In this document: one piece after another, positions 36,559 to 47,200 of the stretch
Layout: every line of letters starts with the position of its first letter
Numbering within the stretch: position 1 is the stretch's first letter
Assembly: GCA_037147175.1 (NCBI GenBank)
Contig: JBAWVS010000011.1
Location: forward strand, 1 to 54,560
DNA: 54,560 nucleotides
Reading direction: 5' to 3'
Source of the DNA: a bacterium
Lineage (GTDB): Bacteria > Cyanobacteriota > Vampirovibrionia > Gastranaerophilales > UBA9971
Program-made: the position numbers and the translations under genes
The notes under the pieces: model-generated
The model's input: the letters and a program-made list of their open reading frames with translations, nothing else
Databases searched by the model: none
Told to the model about the DNA's origin: nothing

Positions 36559-37032
36559 TTATTTTGATTGATTTTTAATTTCCTGAGCGGTTTGTCTGGC
36601 TTTAAATTCTGCTATAACAGCCTGTTCAGCCTCTTGTTCCGAAACATTGGGATGTTGTTGCCTATATTCTTCTACTTTTGCCTGAAATTCAGCTTTATGA
36701 TTGCCATGATGATCTCCATGTGTTCTTTGGGGAAGCTCAGGCAGTTGAATATTATGTTCTTGAGCATATTTCATAACAGCTTGAGGCCCTTGTTTAATTA
36801 TATCATCAGGTACTCCAAGAGCTTTTAATTTTTGTACAAATTGGTCTTGATTAGCATCATTGTTAGGCGGTGGCGGTGGTGCCTGAATACCGTGAGATTT
36901 AAGCAATTCCTCAAATGCACTCGGTCCTTGACTTCTTGCTGTTTGCAGTTCTTCTTGAGAAATTCCTGCGGCCTGAAGTTTTTGAATAAATTGCTCCCTG
37001 TTAAATTTTACTGCATTAATGCCTTGTACCAT
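36559..37032 (-). CDS. Pro-rich helical repeat protein, convergent partner
   Basis: 157 residues. It contains two units related to those of the gene at 35992: FIQKLQAAGISQEELQTARS followed by LLKSHGIQAPPPPP, and FVQKLKALGVPDDII followed by YAQEHNIQLPELPQ. The C-terminal ~55 residues are a charged helix (HHGNHKAEFQAKVEEYRQ). AAGGAGAAAAG precedes the ATG. It starts 176 bp from, and reads away from, the histidine kinase gene. No signal peptide, membrane helix or known domain. It may be a binding partner or antagonist of the other repeat protein, but that is only inference. Confidence 0.7.
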   Translation of the reverse strand: MVQGINAVKFNREQFIQKLQAAGISQEELQTARSQGPSAFEELLKSHGIQAPPPPPNNDANQDQFVQKLKALGVPDDIIKQGPQAVMKYAQEHNIQLPELPQRTHGDHHGNHKAEFQAKVEEYRQQHPNVSEQEAEQAVIAEFKARQTAQEIKNQSK

Positions 37033-37208
37033 AACTTTTCTCCTTGATTTGTTATTTTAATAAATTCAATTTTTCATATTAAAAATTATAATGATATTAT
37101 TTTAAGAAAAACCCTATCTTTATACGAATTTCAAAAAAATAACTCTAGAGAGCTAGTTTTAACTTATAGCAATAAAATGTTATATATATAAAGTGAAAGA
37201 GAGATTAT

Positions 37209-38885
37209 ATGTTTAAATTCGCAAGATATTTTTTCGCGGTTTTCTTTATTACCACTATAGTTCCGCTAGTACTGATGTTTTCATGGAATCATTATCAAAT
37301 GAATCGCATGATGAAAGAAAAAAATCAGCATTTCCTTGATTTTGGAAGCAAAGAATTAAAACGGACAACCCAGCAATATTTGAAAATCAGAGAAAGTTAT
37401 ATTTTAGAGAAAATATTATATTTGCCGACAGAAAAAGTTCTTTTAAAGAATCTGCAAGATATTTTTAAAACAGAAAAAATAGAGTTAATTTATGATAAAA
37501 AAATAATTAAAGTTGAATCTTATTATGAAGCAATCAAATCTAAATCTTCTAATAAACCTGAACTTTACAATGTTTTAGTAACTCCATTTAAAAATTCAAA
37601 AATAAAAGGCATAAAAATTGCTGAAAAAGTAGACCTTAAACAGTTTCATCCCAATGGTCCTTTTGATATAGAAATATATCTGGGAAATAAAACAGATAAA
37701 AATTCTTTTTTGAAAAGTCTTAAAGATCCTTTATTTCCTCAAAATCTTCCTCCTTTTATGCAAAATAAAATGCCTCAAATTTCAAGATTTATCGATTTTG
37801 CTAAAATAGAAAATTCTGAACATAAAGAAGTAAAAATAAACGATAATTATGGCAAAACAGTCGCTATTTTGCTAATAAAACCTGCGGACATGCCGATTTC
37901 TTCATTTTCTTCACCACCGCATGGTTTTCAAGGTCCCCCACCCCCACCGGGGACAGGACATGATGTTGAGAATGAATTAGGACTGCTAATTTTATTGGCA
38001 GGGTCTGTTTTTAGTTTATTAATGGGCTTTTATCTCAGTAGAAATTTCATCAAACCTCTGTTGGTTCTTTCCAATGCTTTAAAACAGGTTCAGCAGGGTA
38101 ATTTATCATTTGAACTCGATACTCATATTAAGCAGGAACAAATATTTGGCATTTTTAACGATTTTAATCAAATGATAAAAGGTTTGAGAGAAAAAGATAC
38201 ACTAAGAAAAAGCTTTGTAACCAATTTGACACATGATCTTAAAACTCCATTAATAGCTCAAGAACGCTCTCTTGGAATAATAGCAAATGAATTCGAGTCA
38301 CTGGGATTAAAAGGTCCTTATGCACTGGCTAAAGGATTAGAAAAAAATAATAAACATCTGTTAAGAATGGTTAATTTAATTTTGGAATCATATCGCTTTG
38401 ATTCTCAAAATTTGAATCTTATAATTTCAAATATAAATCTTTCTGAATTAATAGATAATTGTTATGAAAAATTAAATCCGCTTGCTTTAGAGAAAAATCT
38501 TCAGCTTTTAAACAATATTCCAAAAGATTTTGCCCTATTTAATGCAGATATTACAAGTGTTAAAAGAGTTTTCTTGAATTTAATTTCAAATTCCATCGAT
38601 AATTTAACCCAAAATGGCAAAATTGAAATTAGTGCGGAATCCTGTAATGAATTTATCAAGATATTTGTTCAGGATAACGGTTCAGGTATTGCACAAGAAG
38701 ATTTAATGAGCATATTTGATCCCTACTATAGCGGAAAAAGCGCTGAAAGGAAAATTGGTTCAGGTTTAGGGCTTTATGTTTGTAAAAAATTAATCGAAAT
38801 ACATCATGGAGAAATAACTGTTGATAGTGAAATAAATAAATATACAAAATTTATTATTAAACTGCCGCTAAAAGTTCAATTATAA
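37209..38885 (+). CDS. membrane sensor histidine kinase with PPPPPG next to TM2
   Basis: 558 residues. Membrane helix 1 at about 7-27, an extracytoplasmic sensor of about 230 residues, membrane helix 2 at about 256-278, HAMP, then HisKA with the phospho-accepting His342 in LTHDLKTP, and a catalytic domain with NLISNSIDN (N box), DNGSGIA (G1) and GSGLGLYVCKK (G2). The end of the sensor domain (about 232-249) is Pro-rich, PPHGFQGPPPPPG, echoing the PPQPPQ/PPPPP tails of the repeat proteins at 35992 and 36559. The response regulator gene follows after 14 bp. This is a complete two-component system; the signal is unknown. Confidence 0.92.
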   Translation: MFKFARYFFAVFFITTIVPLVLMFSWNHYQMNRMMKEKNQHFLDFGSKELKRTTQQYLKIRESYILEKILYLPTEKVLLKNLQDIFKTEKIELIYDKKIIKVESYYEAIKSKSSNKPELYNVLVTPFKNSKIKGIKIAEKVDLKQFHPNGPFDIEIYLGNKTDKNSFLKSLKDPLFPQNLPPFMQNKMPQISRFIDFAKIENSEHKEVKINDNYGKTVAILLIKPADMPISSFSSPPHGFQGPPPPPGTGHDVENELGLLILLAGSVFSLLMGFYLSRNFIKPLLVLSNALKQVQQGNLSFELDTHIKQEQIFGIFNDFNQMIKGLREKDTLRKSFVTNLTHDLKTPLIAQERSLGIIANEFESLGLKGPYALAKGLEKNNKHLLRMVNLILESYRFDSQNLNLIISNINLSELIDNCYEKLNPLALEKNLQLLNNIPKDFALFNADITSVKRVFLNLISNSIDNLTQNGKIEISAESCNEFIKIFVQDNGSGIAQEDLMSIFDPYYSGKSAERKIGSGLGLYVCKKLIEIHHGEITVDSEINKYTKFIIKLPLKVQL

Positions 38886-38899
38886 GAGGATAAAAAATA

Positions 38900-39553
38900 A
38901 TGAGTATAAAAGTATTGATAGCCGAAGACCATGATCATACAAGACAGGGACTGATTTATGGACTTGAAAAATATGAAAATATAAAAGTGGTTGCCGAAGC
39001 TGTCAACGGTGATGAGGCTGTCGAGTTTGTTAAAAAAACAAACCCAGATGTAGTATTAATGGACATTATGATGCCTGTTTTAAACGGAATAAAGTCAGCA
39101 CAAAAAATTAAGGCTATTAATAATGATATAAAAATAATTATGCTGACTTCGTATAACGAAAAAGAACAAGTTTTGTCAGCTTTTAATTCCGGTGCTAATG
39201 CTTATTGTATGAAAAATATTTTGATTGAAGATCTTGTTAATGTAATCAAAACAGTAATAGATGGCTCTTTATGGGTAGATTCCAGTATAGCAGGATATAT
39301 TTTAGAACTTTTACAGTCAAAATCAATTACGCCTGCGGGTAATACACAAAAAGAAAATGCTAATAATCTTACAAACAGAGAAAAAGAAATCTTAAAATTA
39401 ATTGCAAACGGCTTAAATAATAAAGATATTTCAGAAAAGCTCTATCTCTCTTTGCATACTGTAAAAAATCATGTCCGCAGTATAATTCACAAACTTGCGG
39501 TAAGTGACAGAACACAGGCAGCCATACTGGCTTTAAAAGAAAATCTTATATAG
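38900..39553 (+). CDS. NarL/FixJ-type response regulator
   Basis: 217 residues: receiver domain with acidic pocket E9-D10 and phospho-acceptor D55 (VVLMDIMMP), conserved Thr/Ser switch (MLTSY) and Lys (CMKN), then a LuxR-type helix-turn-helix (LTNREKEILKLIANGLNNKDISEKL, about 153-210). Downstream of the histidine kinase by 14 bp in one operon. NarL-type regulators are more often paired with HisKA_3 kinases; here the kinase is the HisKA type. Ends in a strong terminator at 39558. Targets could include the neighbouring repeat-protein genes. Confidence 0.93.
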   Translation: MSIKVLIAEDHDHTRQGLIYGLEKYENIKVVAEAVNGDEAVEFVKKTNPDVVLMDIMMPVLNGIKSAQKIKAINNDIKIIMLTSYNEKEQVLSAFNSGANAYCMKNILIEDLVNVIKTVIDGSLWVDSSIAGYILELLQSKSITPAGNTQKENANNLTNREKEILKLIANGLNNKDISEKLYLSLHTVKNHVRSIIHKLAVSDRTQAAILALKENLI

Positions 39554-39557
39554 CATT

Positions 39558-39588
39558 AAAAAACCTGCTGTTTTTCGGCAGGTTTTTT
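39558..39588. terminator. terminator after the response regulator
   Basis: AAAAAACCTGC and GCAGGTTTTTT pair perfectly around a 9-base loop. Works in both directions, so it also ends the gene at 39618. Confidence 0.88.
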
Positions 39589-39617
39589 AGTGCTGAAGTT
39601 TTGATTCTTCAAAAATT

Positions 39618-40271
39618 TTATACTCTGATATCTATAGGAGATTCAAGTTGATCAGAAGTTATAGTTGAAGGATCTTGAGGATCAGTTGAAGAAGAATCTG
39701 ATTTTAAATCCTTTATAGCTTTTTGAATAGCGGCTTCAGTCAGTGTACTACTGCTTGAAGACTTGCCGTAATTTGATATAGCTTGTTGTATTTGTTTAGC
39801 TATATCACTATCTGAAGCATTCATTGTTTTTAATTCGTTCAGATAGCTCTGTAATTCATCTTTTGTAAGCTTGCTGCTGCTTGAGGAACTTGTGCTTTTA
39901 GTGCCGTCAGCTGCATCTGCACCTTTAGCTCCTTTTGAACCTTTTGAACCACCTTCGGGTGGTTTCATGTAATCTTTTCCTTTTTTTAAATCATCAGCTG
40001 TAATGCTATCGCTTCCGTTTGAAATTTTATTAAAGTTAGAGTCTAACTGTTTAAGGAATCCTAATTTGTGCTTGTCGGCGGAACTGGTACTGCTGTCAGA
40101 TTCAAGTTTTTTGATATAGCTTTCCAGTTGATCTTTTGTAATAGTTTTTCCCTCGCCGCCAACATCCTGTGTCAGTTTATTAAACATATCCTCAGCGCTA
40201 GGCGGTTTTTTGGGGGTTTGCTCGGATTGAGAAACATAAGACTGTTGAGAATCAATACTACCAATTGACAT
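39618..40271 (-). CDS. Ser-rich protein with EF-hand-like ITxDxL repeats
   Basis: 217 residues, very rich in Ser, Lys and Asp. Four variants of an [IL]-T-x-[DE]-x-[LI]-x-x-x-[IL] helix start are visible: ITKDQLESYIKKL, LTKDELQSYLNEL, LTEAAIQKAIKDL and ITSDQLES. One segment (NKISNGSDSITADDL, about 80-95) looks like a degenerate EF-hand loop. Low-complexity linkers (GGSKGSKGAKGAD, poly-Ser) separate them. No signal peptide. AGGAG precedes the ATG. It converges on the two-component operon and shares its terminator. Calcium binding is plausible but unproven. I do not recognise the whole protein. Confidence 0.65.
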   Translation of the reverse strand: MSIGSIDSQQSYVSQSEQTPKKPPSAEDMFNKLTQDVGGEGKTITKDQLESYIKKLESDSSTSSADKHKLGFLKQLDSNFNKISNGSDSITADDLKKGKDYMKPPEGGSKGSKGAKGADAADGTKSTSSSSSSKLTKDELQSYLNELKTMNASDSDIAKQIQQAISNYGKSSSSSTLTEAAIQKAIKDLKSDSSSTDPQDPSTITSDQLESPIDIRV

Positions 40272-40384
40272 AAATTCAACTCCTCTTTAAAAAATAATTA
40301 ACAAAATAAAAAAATAATAAAACTTAATAATTATTATATACCCGATTAATTTATTTATTTATAACACCTGAGAGTCATTTTTTA

Positions 40385-42670
40385 TTAAGACTCCATAGGT
40401 TTTTCAAAGGAACATTCTTTGTTTGAACAGGCAATTTTATTACCTCTTTTAAGGTATTTTTTTATAAGCATTGATTTGCATTCGGGGCAGGTCTCTCCGG
40501 CAGGCTCATTCCAGAGTGCAAAAGTACATGCCGGATATTTATCGCAGCCGTAAAATACTTTTCCGTAGCGGGATTTTTTCTCGATTAATTCCCCTTCGCA
40601 TTCTACCTGCGGGCATTTAACCCCAGTTTTTTTGATGAATTTTTTTCTGTGTTTGCATTCTTCGTTTGTGCAGGAAAGATAATCCCCATAAGGACCTCTT
40701 TTTATAAGCATTGAAGAGTTGCATTTTTCGCAAAGTTCATCTGAAGGTCTGTCTTCAGGGAGAGGTTTTTGGTCTTTGGCAAGAGGCATGGTGTTTTTGC
40801 ATTCAGGATATCCCGAACAGCCCAAAAATTGTGAACCGAAAGTCGTTTTTAAAGCCATTTGTTTTCCGCAATCGCTACAAACATGCTCAGTTAAAATTTC
40901 TATTTTTTCCATTTCTTTTTTTGCCTTTTTCAGAACTTCTGCAAAAGGCTCATAGAAATTGCCGAGAATTTTCTTCCATTGCGCATGATTTTCGGCTATA
41001 TCGTCGAGATTGTTTTCCATATTTGCAGTAAATTGAGAATCAACAATCTCGGGGAAATGTTTGACGAGAAGTCCATTTACCGCTCTGCCCAGCACTGTAG
41101 GAACAAGAGCTTTTTCTTCCTTGATTACATAACCCCTGTCCTGAATTGTAGAAATAGTCGGAGCATAAGTACTTGGTCTTCCTACTCCTAATTCTTCAAG
41201 GGCTTTAACAAGAGTTGCCTCGGAATATCTGGGAGGCGGCTGGGTAAAATGTTGTTTCGGGTCAATTTTTTTGAGTTTTAAAACATCATCTTTGTTTAAA
41301 TCAGGAATAGCATCAGTTTTTTCTTCGTCTTCCCTGTCGTCATAAACTATAAGAAAGCCGTCAAAAGTAATTTTGCTGCTGCTTGCCCTAAAAGTATATT
41401 TTGCCGCTTCTATTTCAACAGAAATAGTTTTAACTTCAGCGCTTTGCATCTGGCTTGCTATAAATTTTTCCCATATAAGCTTATAAAGCTTATGCTGTTC
41501 GGGAGTTAAATATTGTCTGACTGATTCAGGGTTTTTATCTATATAAGATGGACGTATAGCCTCGTGAGCATCCTGTACGTTCTTGCCTTTTTTGGCATAA
41601 ACTCTTGGCTCTTCGGGGTAATAGTTCTTGCCGTAGTGTTCAATTATATATTCTTTAGCTGCATCTCTTGCTTCATCAGAAATTCTGGTGCTGTCAGTTC
41701 TCATATAAGTAATAAGACCGACATGTCCGCTTGAGCCGAGTTCTATCCCTTCATAAAGTTTTTGTGCAACCTGCATCGTCTTTTTAACGCTATAACCGAG
41801 TCTGCTGCTTGCTTCACGCTGAAGTGTACTTGTTATGAATGGTGCTTGAGGTTTTCTTTGTGTATTTCTTGTTGTAACTTTCGAAACTTTAAACTCTGTT
41901 GACGATTTAGAAAGTGTTTCCACTATTTTAGCCGAGTCATCACCGTTTTTTATTTCTATTTTTTCGCCGTTATATTTGGTTAATTCTGCATTAAAACAAA
42001 CTGAAGACTTGAGTTTGGAAAGCTCTGCGGTTATTGTCCAGTATTCTACAGGAATAAATGCTTCAATTTCTTCTTCCCTGTCGCAAATAATTTTGACTGC
42101 AACACTTTGAACTCTACCGGCAGACAGACCTTTGCCAACTTTTTGCCAGAGAAGCGGACTAATTTTGTAACCAACCAGCCTGTCAAGAATTCTTCTTGTT
42201 TGTTGGGCATTGACCATGTCCATATCTATGTTTCTGGGAGTTTTTACAGCTTCCAGAATAGCGGTTTTTGTAATTTCGTTAAATACAATCCTGTGAATAT
42301 TTTTTTTAGGCTTATTAAGAATAGTCGAAATATGCCATGCAATAGCTTCCCCTTCACGGTCAGGGTCGGGAGCGAGGAAGATGTCATCAGCTTCTTCTGC
42401 TGCCTGATTTAAATCATCTACAACTTTCTTTTTGTTTTCCAGAATTTCGTATTCCGGCTCAAAATTGTTTTTTACATCCACTCCGAGTGATTTTTGCGGT
42501 AAATCCCTTATATGTCCGACAGACGCTTTTATAAAGTAAGAATCTCCGAGAATTTTCTTAATAGTTTTTGCTTTTGCAGGAGATTCAACAATTACAAGGC
42601 TTTTTTTGCCTTTTTCTTTTTTTGCTTTGGGTTCTTTTTCTTTAGTCGGTTTAGTAGTGGCTTTTGCCAT
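40385..42670 (-). CDS. topA: DNA topoisomerase I
   Basis: 761-residue type IA topoisomerase that relaxes negative supercoils. N-terminal TOPRIM with VIVESPAKAKTI and D-P-D-R-E-G-E; the active-site Tyr is in GLITYMRTDS. Four Cys4 zinc ribbons occupy the last ~170 residues (each C-x2-C or C-x3/4-C pairs, for example CSDCGKQM). The N-terminus has a Lys/Glu-rich extension of about 24 residues (KPTKEKEPKAKKEKGKK) before the TOPRIM domain. AGAGGAA lies about 13 nt before the ATG, a long spacing. dprA lies upstream on the same strand with a 150-bp gap. Confidence 0.97.
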   Translation of the reverse strand: MAKATTKPTKEKEPKAKKEKGKKSLVIVESPAKAKTIKKILGDSYFIKASVGHIRDLPQKSLGVDVKNNFEPEYEILENKKKVVDDLNQAAEEADDIFLAPDPDREGEAIAWHISTILNKPKKNIHRIVFNEITKTAILEAVKTPRNIDMDMVNAQQTRRILDRLVGYKISPLLWQKVGKGLSAGRVQSVAVKIICDREEEIEAFIPVEYWTITAELSKLKSSVCFNAELTKYNGEKIEIKNGDDSAKIVETLSKSSTEFKVSKVTTRNTQRKPQAPFITSTLQREASSRLGYSVKKTMQVAQKLYEGIELGSSGHVGLITYMRTDSTRISDEARDAAKEYIIEHYGKNYYPEEPRVYAKKGKNVQDAHEAIRPSYIDKNPESVRQYLTPEQHKLYKLIWEKFIASQMQSAEVKTISVEIEAAKYTFRASSSKITFDGFLIVYDDREDEEKTDAIPDLNKDDVLKLKKIDPKQHFTQPPPRYSEATLVKALEELGVGRPSTYAPTISTIQDRGYVIKEEKALVPTVLGRAVNGLLVKHFPEIVDSQFTANMENNLDDIAENHAQWKKILGNFYEPFAEVLKKAKKEMEKIEILTEHVCSDCGKQMALKTTFGSQFLGCSGYPECKNTMPLAKDQKPLPEDRPSDELCEKCNSSMLIKRGPYGDYLSCTNEECKHRKKFIKKTGVKCPQVECEGELIEKKSRYGKVFYGCDKYPACTFALWNEPAGETCPECKSMLIKKYLKRGNKIACSNKECSFEKPMES

Positions 42671-42823
42671 TATATTTTATGGTTCCTCTTAAAAGTCTCT
42701 TCATTTTGTATTATTTATAAAGAGTCGCTATCTTTAATCATTTTTTCAGTTTTTATTTTACCACTATAAAAAAATTATCAACCAATTATTTTTCAGCTTA
42801 TTTTATATATAAAGCTGTTTTTA

Positions 42824-43996
42824 TTAATTAGGCAAGTTTTTTACAAATTGCTGACCGGGAAGTTGTTTGATAACACCCTCTAATTCCAGAGAAGTCAAAG
42901 CCATCATCAATTCATCTATACTTATGTTTGTTTCTTTAAGTATAGTATCAAAAGATTTGGACTCAAGATCGAGAAGTCTGTATATTTTTTGCATATTTCC
43001 TGATAACTCAGGCTCGATATTTTTGTTTTCAGCATTAAAAGCAGGACTAAAATTCCAATTAAGCTGATTAAAAATATCTTCAGCCCTTGTAATTACGGCA
43101 GCCCCTTCTTTAATGAGCTTATATGTCCCTTCAGTATTTGGATTTGTAACCATACCAGGGATGCACATAAGTTCTCTATTCTGGTCGAGGCATAATTTTG
43201 CAGTAATTAGCGCGCCACTTTTAAGACCTGCTTCGCCAACTAAAGTTCCCAGAGAAAGTCCGCTGATTATTCTGTTTCTCCTTGGAAATGTCCAGGGAGC
43301 TGCTTTTTGGGACGGAAAATATTCAGAAATTATTGCACCGCCGGAATTAATAATATTTTTATAAAGCGGTCTGTTTTTTTCCGGATAAATATTGTCAAAA
43401 CCCGAACCTATTACAGCTATTGTATTCAAACCATTATCAAGAGCTGTTTGATGAGCGCAAGTGTCAACGCCTAAAGCCATTCCGCTGATTATCGTAATAT
43501 CATGCCCTTTTATCTCGGAAAGTATTTTTCTTAAAACTTCTCTTATATAATGGCTTGCTTTTCTGCTGCCCACTACTGCAAGGCTTTTTTGCTGATTGAA
43601 ATTATTTAAGCTGCCTTTTACGAATAAAACTATAGGCGGATCATAAATTTGTTTAAGATAATAGGGATAATTTTCGTCTGCAAGTGTAATTACCTGCATG
43701 TCATGGCTTAGAATATCATCTTCTATTTTGTTTAAATCCCCGATAGAATTTCTTTCGTTGACAAACCGCTCTATCGTATTTGTCGAAAATCCGTCTATTT
43801 TTAGCAAATCGGCAGAAGATGCATGCCAGCATTCTTTTATAGAACCAAAATGCTCCATAAGCCTATTTAAATTAATTGTTCCTATTGAATAAATTTTTGA
43901 AAAAGCCAACCAGTATTTTAATTGCGCAGCGCGAGCAGATAAATCAGTAGCTTCGGGCTTTTGATTCTGCACTTCGTCCTTTATTAATTCACTCAT
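42824..43996 (-). CDS. dprA: DNA-processing protein DprA
   Basis: 390 residues from ATG 43996, which has AGAAGG 5 nt upstream; an in-frame ATG at 44020 lacks such a site. DprA loads RecA on incoming single-stranded DNA in natural transformation. Order of parts: helix-hairpin-helix-like N-terminal domain (FGSIKECW, LLKIDGF), Rossmann-type core (VVGSRKAS, ISGMALGVDTCAH, GSGFDNIYPEKN, FPRRNRIISGLS) and a C-terminal winged helix (about 325-388). Same order as the dprA-topA pair found in many bacteria. Competence pili are consistent with, but not shown by, the pilin genes at 2.3 kb. Confidence 0.95.
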   Translation of the reverse strand: MSELIKDEVQNQKPEATDLSARAAQLKYWLAFSKIYSIGTINLNRLMEHFGSIKECWHASSADLLKIDGFSTNTIERFVNERNSIGDLNKIEDDILSHDMQVITLADENYPYYLKQIYDPPIVLFVKGSLNNFNQQKSLAVVGSRKASHYIREVLRKILSEIKGHDITIISGMALGVDTCAHQTALDNGLNTIAVIGSGFDNIYPEKNRPLYKNIINSGGAIISEYFPSQKAAPWTFPRRNRIISGLSLGTLVGEAGLKSGALITAKLCLDQNRELMCIPGMVTNPNTEGTYKLIKEGAAVITRAEDIFNQLNWNFSPAFNAENKNIEPELSGNMQKIYRLLDLESKSFDTILKETNISIDELMMALTSLELEGVIKQLPGQQFVKNLPN

Positions 43997-44201
43997 TTTT
44001 GCCTTCTGTTTTTCAATCATAATGCTATTAATTTTATAAAAAAAATTGACAAATTAAAAGGAGTTTTTTTGCCACCTATTAATTTTTTGAGCGACAGTGT
44101 ATTTTAAAACTAGCATATGACATTGCTCTATTGAGGTTTTAAGTTTTTTTAAAATGGCTATTTAATAAATAAGTTTTTACTTAATATATTGAATAAACAA
44201 A

Positions 44202-47200
44202 ATGCAAAACGGCTTTTTTTCTCCGGGAATAAGTTTATTAAATAAATACAAATATCTGACTAAAATCAGCATAATAAGTTTTCTTATTATTTTATTGATA
44301 ACGATTATGTTTGTTAGCATTTATTCAGAAATTGAATATGAAATTAAGTTTGCGCAAAAAGAAAAAATCGGTCTTGAATATATAGACGGACTTAAAAATC
44401 TTTTGCAGGATGTCCAGCAGCATAGGGCGCTGGCAACAGCTTATTATTACAAAAAAAAACTGCTTGAAGGTAATTTATCAGAAAAAAGCGAAATAATTTT
44501 ATTAGATAAAAAAATCGATGAAGATATTGATTTTGTAAACAAAGCTCAACAAAAAAATCATTATGTCTTCAAAATGAATAAACTCTGGTTACAAATCAAT
44601 GATAACTGGCTAAACTTAAAAAAGAATTCTTTAGAATATGACCCCTATGAAAAATTTAAAAAACATACATTTTTAATAAATAAAATTATTTATTTGATTT
44701 CTTATATAAGCGATGTTTCAAATCTTGTGCTGGATTCTGACATAGAAAATTTTTATCTCGCGCGAGCAATTTCTGGAAATTTGCCGGAACTGACAGAAAA
44801 TACTGCACAGGCAAAATCTATCGGAGTAGGTATAACTTCAAGAAAAAAAATAATTGAGGATGAAAAAGTATTTCTTATTGTCAAAGCAACTTTAATAAAA
44901 GATTCTCTGCGCCGTGTAAACACAAAATTTTTAATAATTTTTGATAAAAATAAAATAATAAAAGAGCGATTGGAAAGATTTCTTGATGATATTAATTTTT
45001 CTACAAATTATTTTTTGAATTTGATGTATAGAGAAATAATTAATTCAAAAAATATTAAAATATCTCCAAAAAGTTATTATAGTGCAGCAACTTCTTCAAT
45101 TAATTCAAGTTTCATGTTTTATGAAGAAGAAATAAATACTCTTAATGATCTTTTAACAAAAAAAATAAATAAACTTGAACATAAAAGAATAATAATAATT
45201 TCCTGTGTAACTATTATTATTTTGGTTACAATTTATATGTTTGCAAGTTTTACTTATGCTCTACTGGCTTCATTAAATACTCTTGAAAAAACAGCGCTGA
45301 GCGTTTCTGAAGGAAATCTTGATGCAAGAGCTGAAATTTTTGGTGAAGATGAAATGGGCAGTTTGTCTATTTCTTTTAATAATATGATTAAAGACTTGAA
45401 ATATCTTAGGGAAAGAGAATTTATTTTAAGAGAAATTGTAATAAGCTCGCTGGAATCACGAAACATAAATGAACTTCTTCAAAATATTGTTAATAAAACA
45501 GGAAAAATTTTTGAAGCAGATAAATGTTTCTTCGTTAATTATGATTCTCAGCATAATGAGTTTTTCCCCATAAATCCTAATGACATTTATATTTCATCTT
45601 TAGAGTATAAAAATATTGCAGGAAAAAAATTTACAAAAGAAGAAATGGAAGTTTATACAAATATAGCCATAAAACAAAAACAGGTTCTTGCTGTAAATGA
45701 TGTAAGCAAAATAACAATTCCGGAAGCGACAAGAAATTTAATGCAAGAACTTGGAATCAAATCATTTATGATGGCGCCATTGTTTTATGCGGGAGAACCG
45801 ATAGGTCTATTAATAACTGATTCCATTAAAAAAATAAAAGAATACACCGAAGATGAAAAAAATCTAATAGAATCAATAGCAAATGAGTCTGCCGTAGTGA
45901 TTAATCAGGCTGGTTTGACAGAAAAATATAGAGAAACCATAAAAAGAGAAACTTTTTTGAGGAAAATAATAAATAATATTCTTACAAGTGAAAATCTTGA
46001 AAAGGCTCTTAATTTGATATGCGAAGAAGTAGGAAAACTTTTTGATGCGGAAAGAGTAAAAATAAGAATTTATAATCAGGCAAAAAATATTTTTTCTGAA
46101 GTTATTTCAGAATACAGAAAAAATAATCAAATACGTTCTTTTCTTAATACTGATGCTTATAGCAAAGATGTTTCCGAATATATTTCAAGTGTTTTGATAA
46201 AAAAACAGGAAATTATTGTTGAAGATGTTGAACATATTTTAGTCCCTGATTATATGAAAAAGTTTTGCGACATTATGTCTATAAAATCTTTTATTGATGC
46301 GCCTATTTTTTATGAAGATAAATTGCTGGCAACAATTATAATTGAAAATACAACTGTTCCAAAAATTTGGGATAAAAAAAATATCGATCTTCTAAAACCT
46401 GTATGTCAGCAAGTTGCCCTCGGAATAAATTTGTTTAATCTTAACGAAGAAATAAAAGAAGCTCTTGTTAATGAAAAAATCTTAAGGGATATGATTTTAG
46501 AAACCAGAAAATTTACTGACCATGATGGAATATATAATTATCTTCTTAATCAAATATCAAATTTATTTAATCCCAATAGATGTTTACACTTGCAGCGTGA
46601 TGAAAAAAACAATTTATTTGTTACAAATGAAGTCCTTAACGATGGGAACATCCAGCCTTTATTGAATCAGGCTTTTCTTTCCGCAGAATATACGAGCGAA
46701 TTGACACCAAAAGAACTTTCAGAGGTTAGTATTGTAAAAGATGTTAATCAGGAAATACTTAATCCGAAATTAAAAGAATATTTGATTTCTAATAAAATAC
46801 AGTCTTATTTGTTATATTTTACAACCAGAATACTTAGGAAAGAAAAAATTGAAATTTTAGGCTATACAATGATTTGTTTCCCTGAACCAAAAAATTGGTC
46901 ATCTGCCGAAACGAACTTTTATAAATTTATAATTGATTCAGTATCTATAATTTACTTAGAACTAAAGCAAAGACTGGAAACAGAAGAAATCAAAAAAACT
47001 TTTATGGCAACACTTACACATGACTTAAGAAGTCCGATACTTGCCGAGCAAATAGCACTTGAGGCAATGATTTCTAAAAAAATAACCTGCTCAAGTGAAC
47101 ATTATGCCGAATATCTTGAGGATCTTTATAATACGAATAAAGGTTTATTGAAAATAGTAAATAATTTGCTGTCAGTCTATCATTATGAATCAGGGCTTCC

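Noticed and set aside
40711-42769. Several plus-strand frames opposite topA
   Set aside because: Cys- and Phe-rich products are the antisense of the topA zinc ribbons and basic regions.
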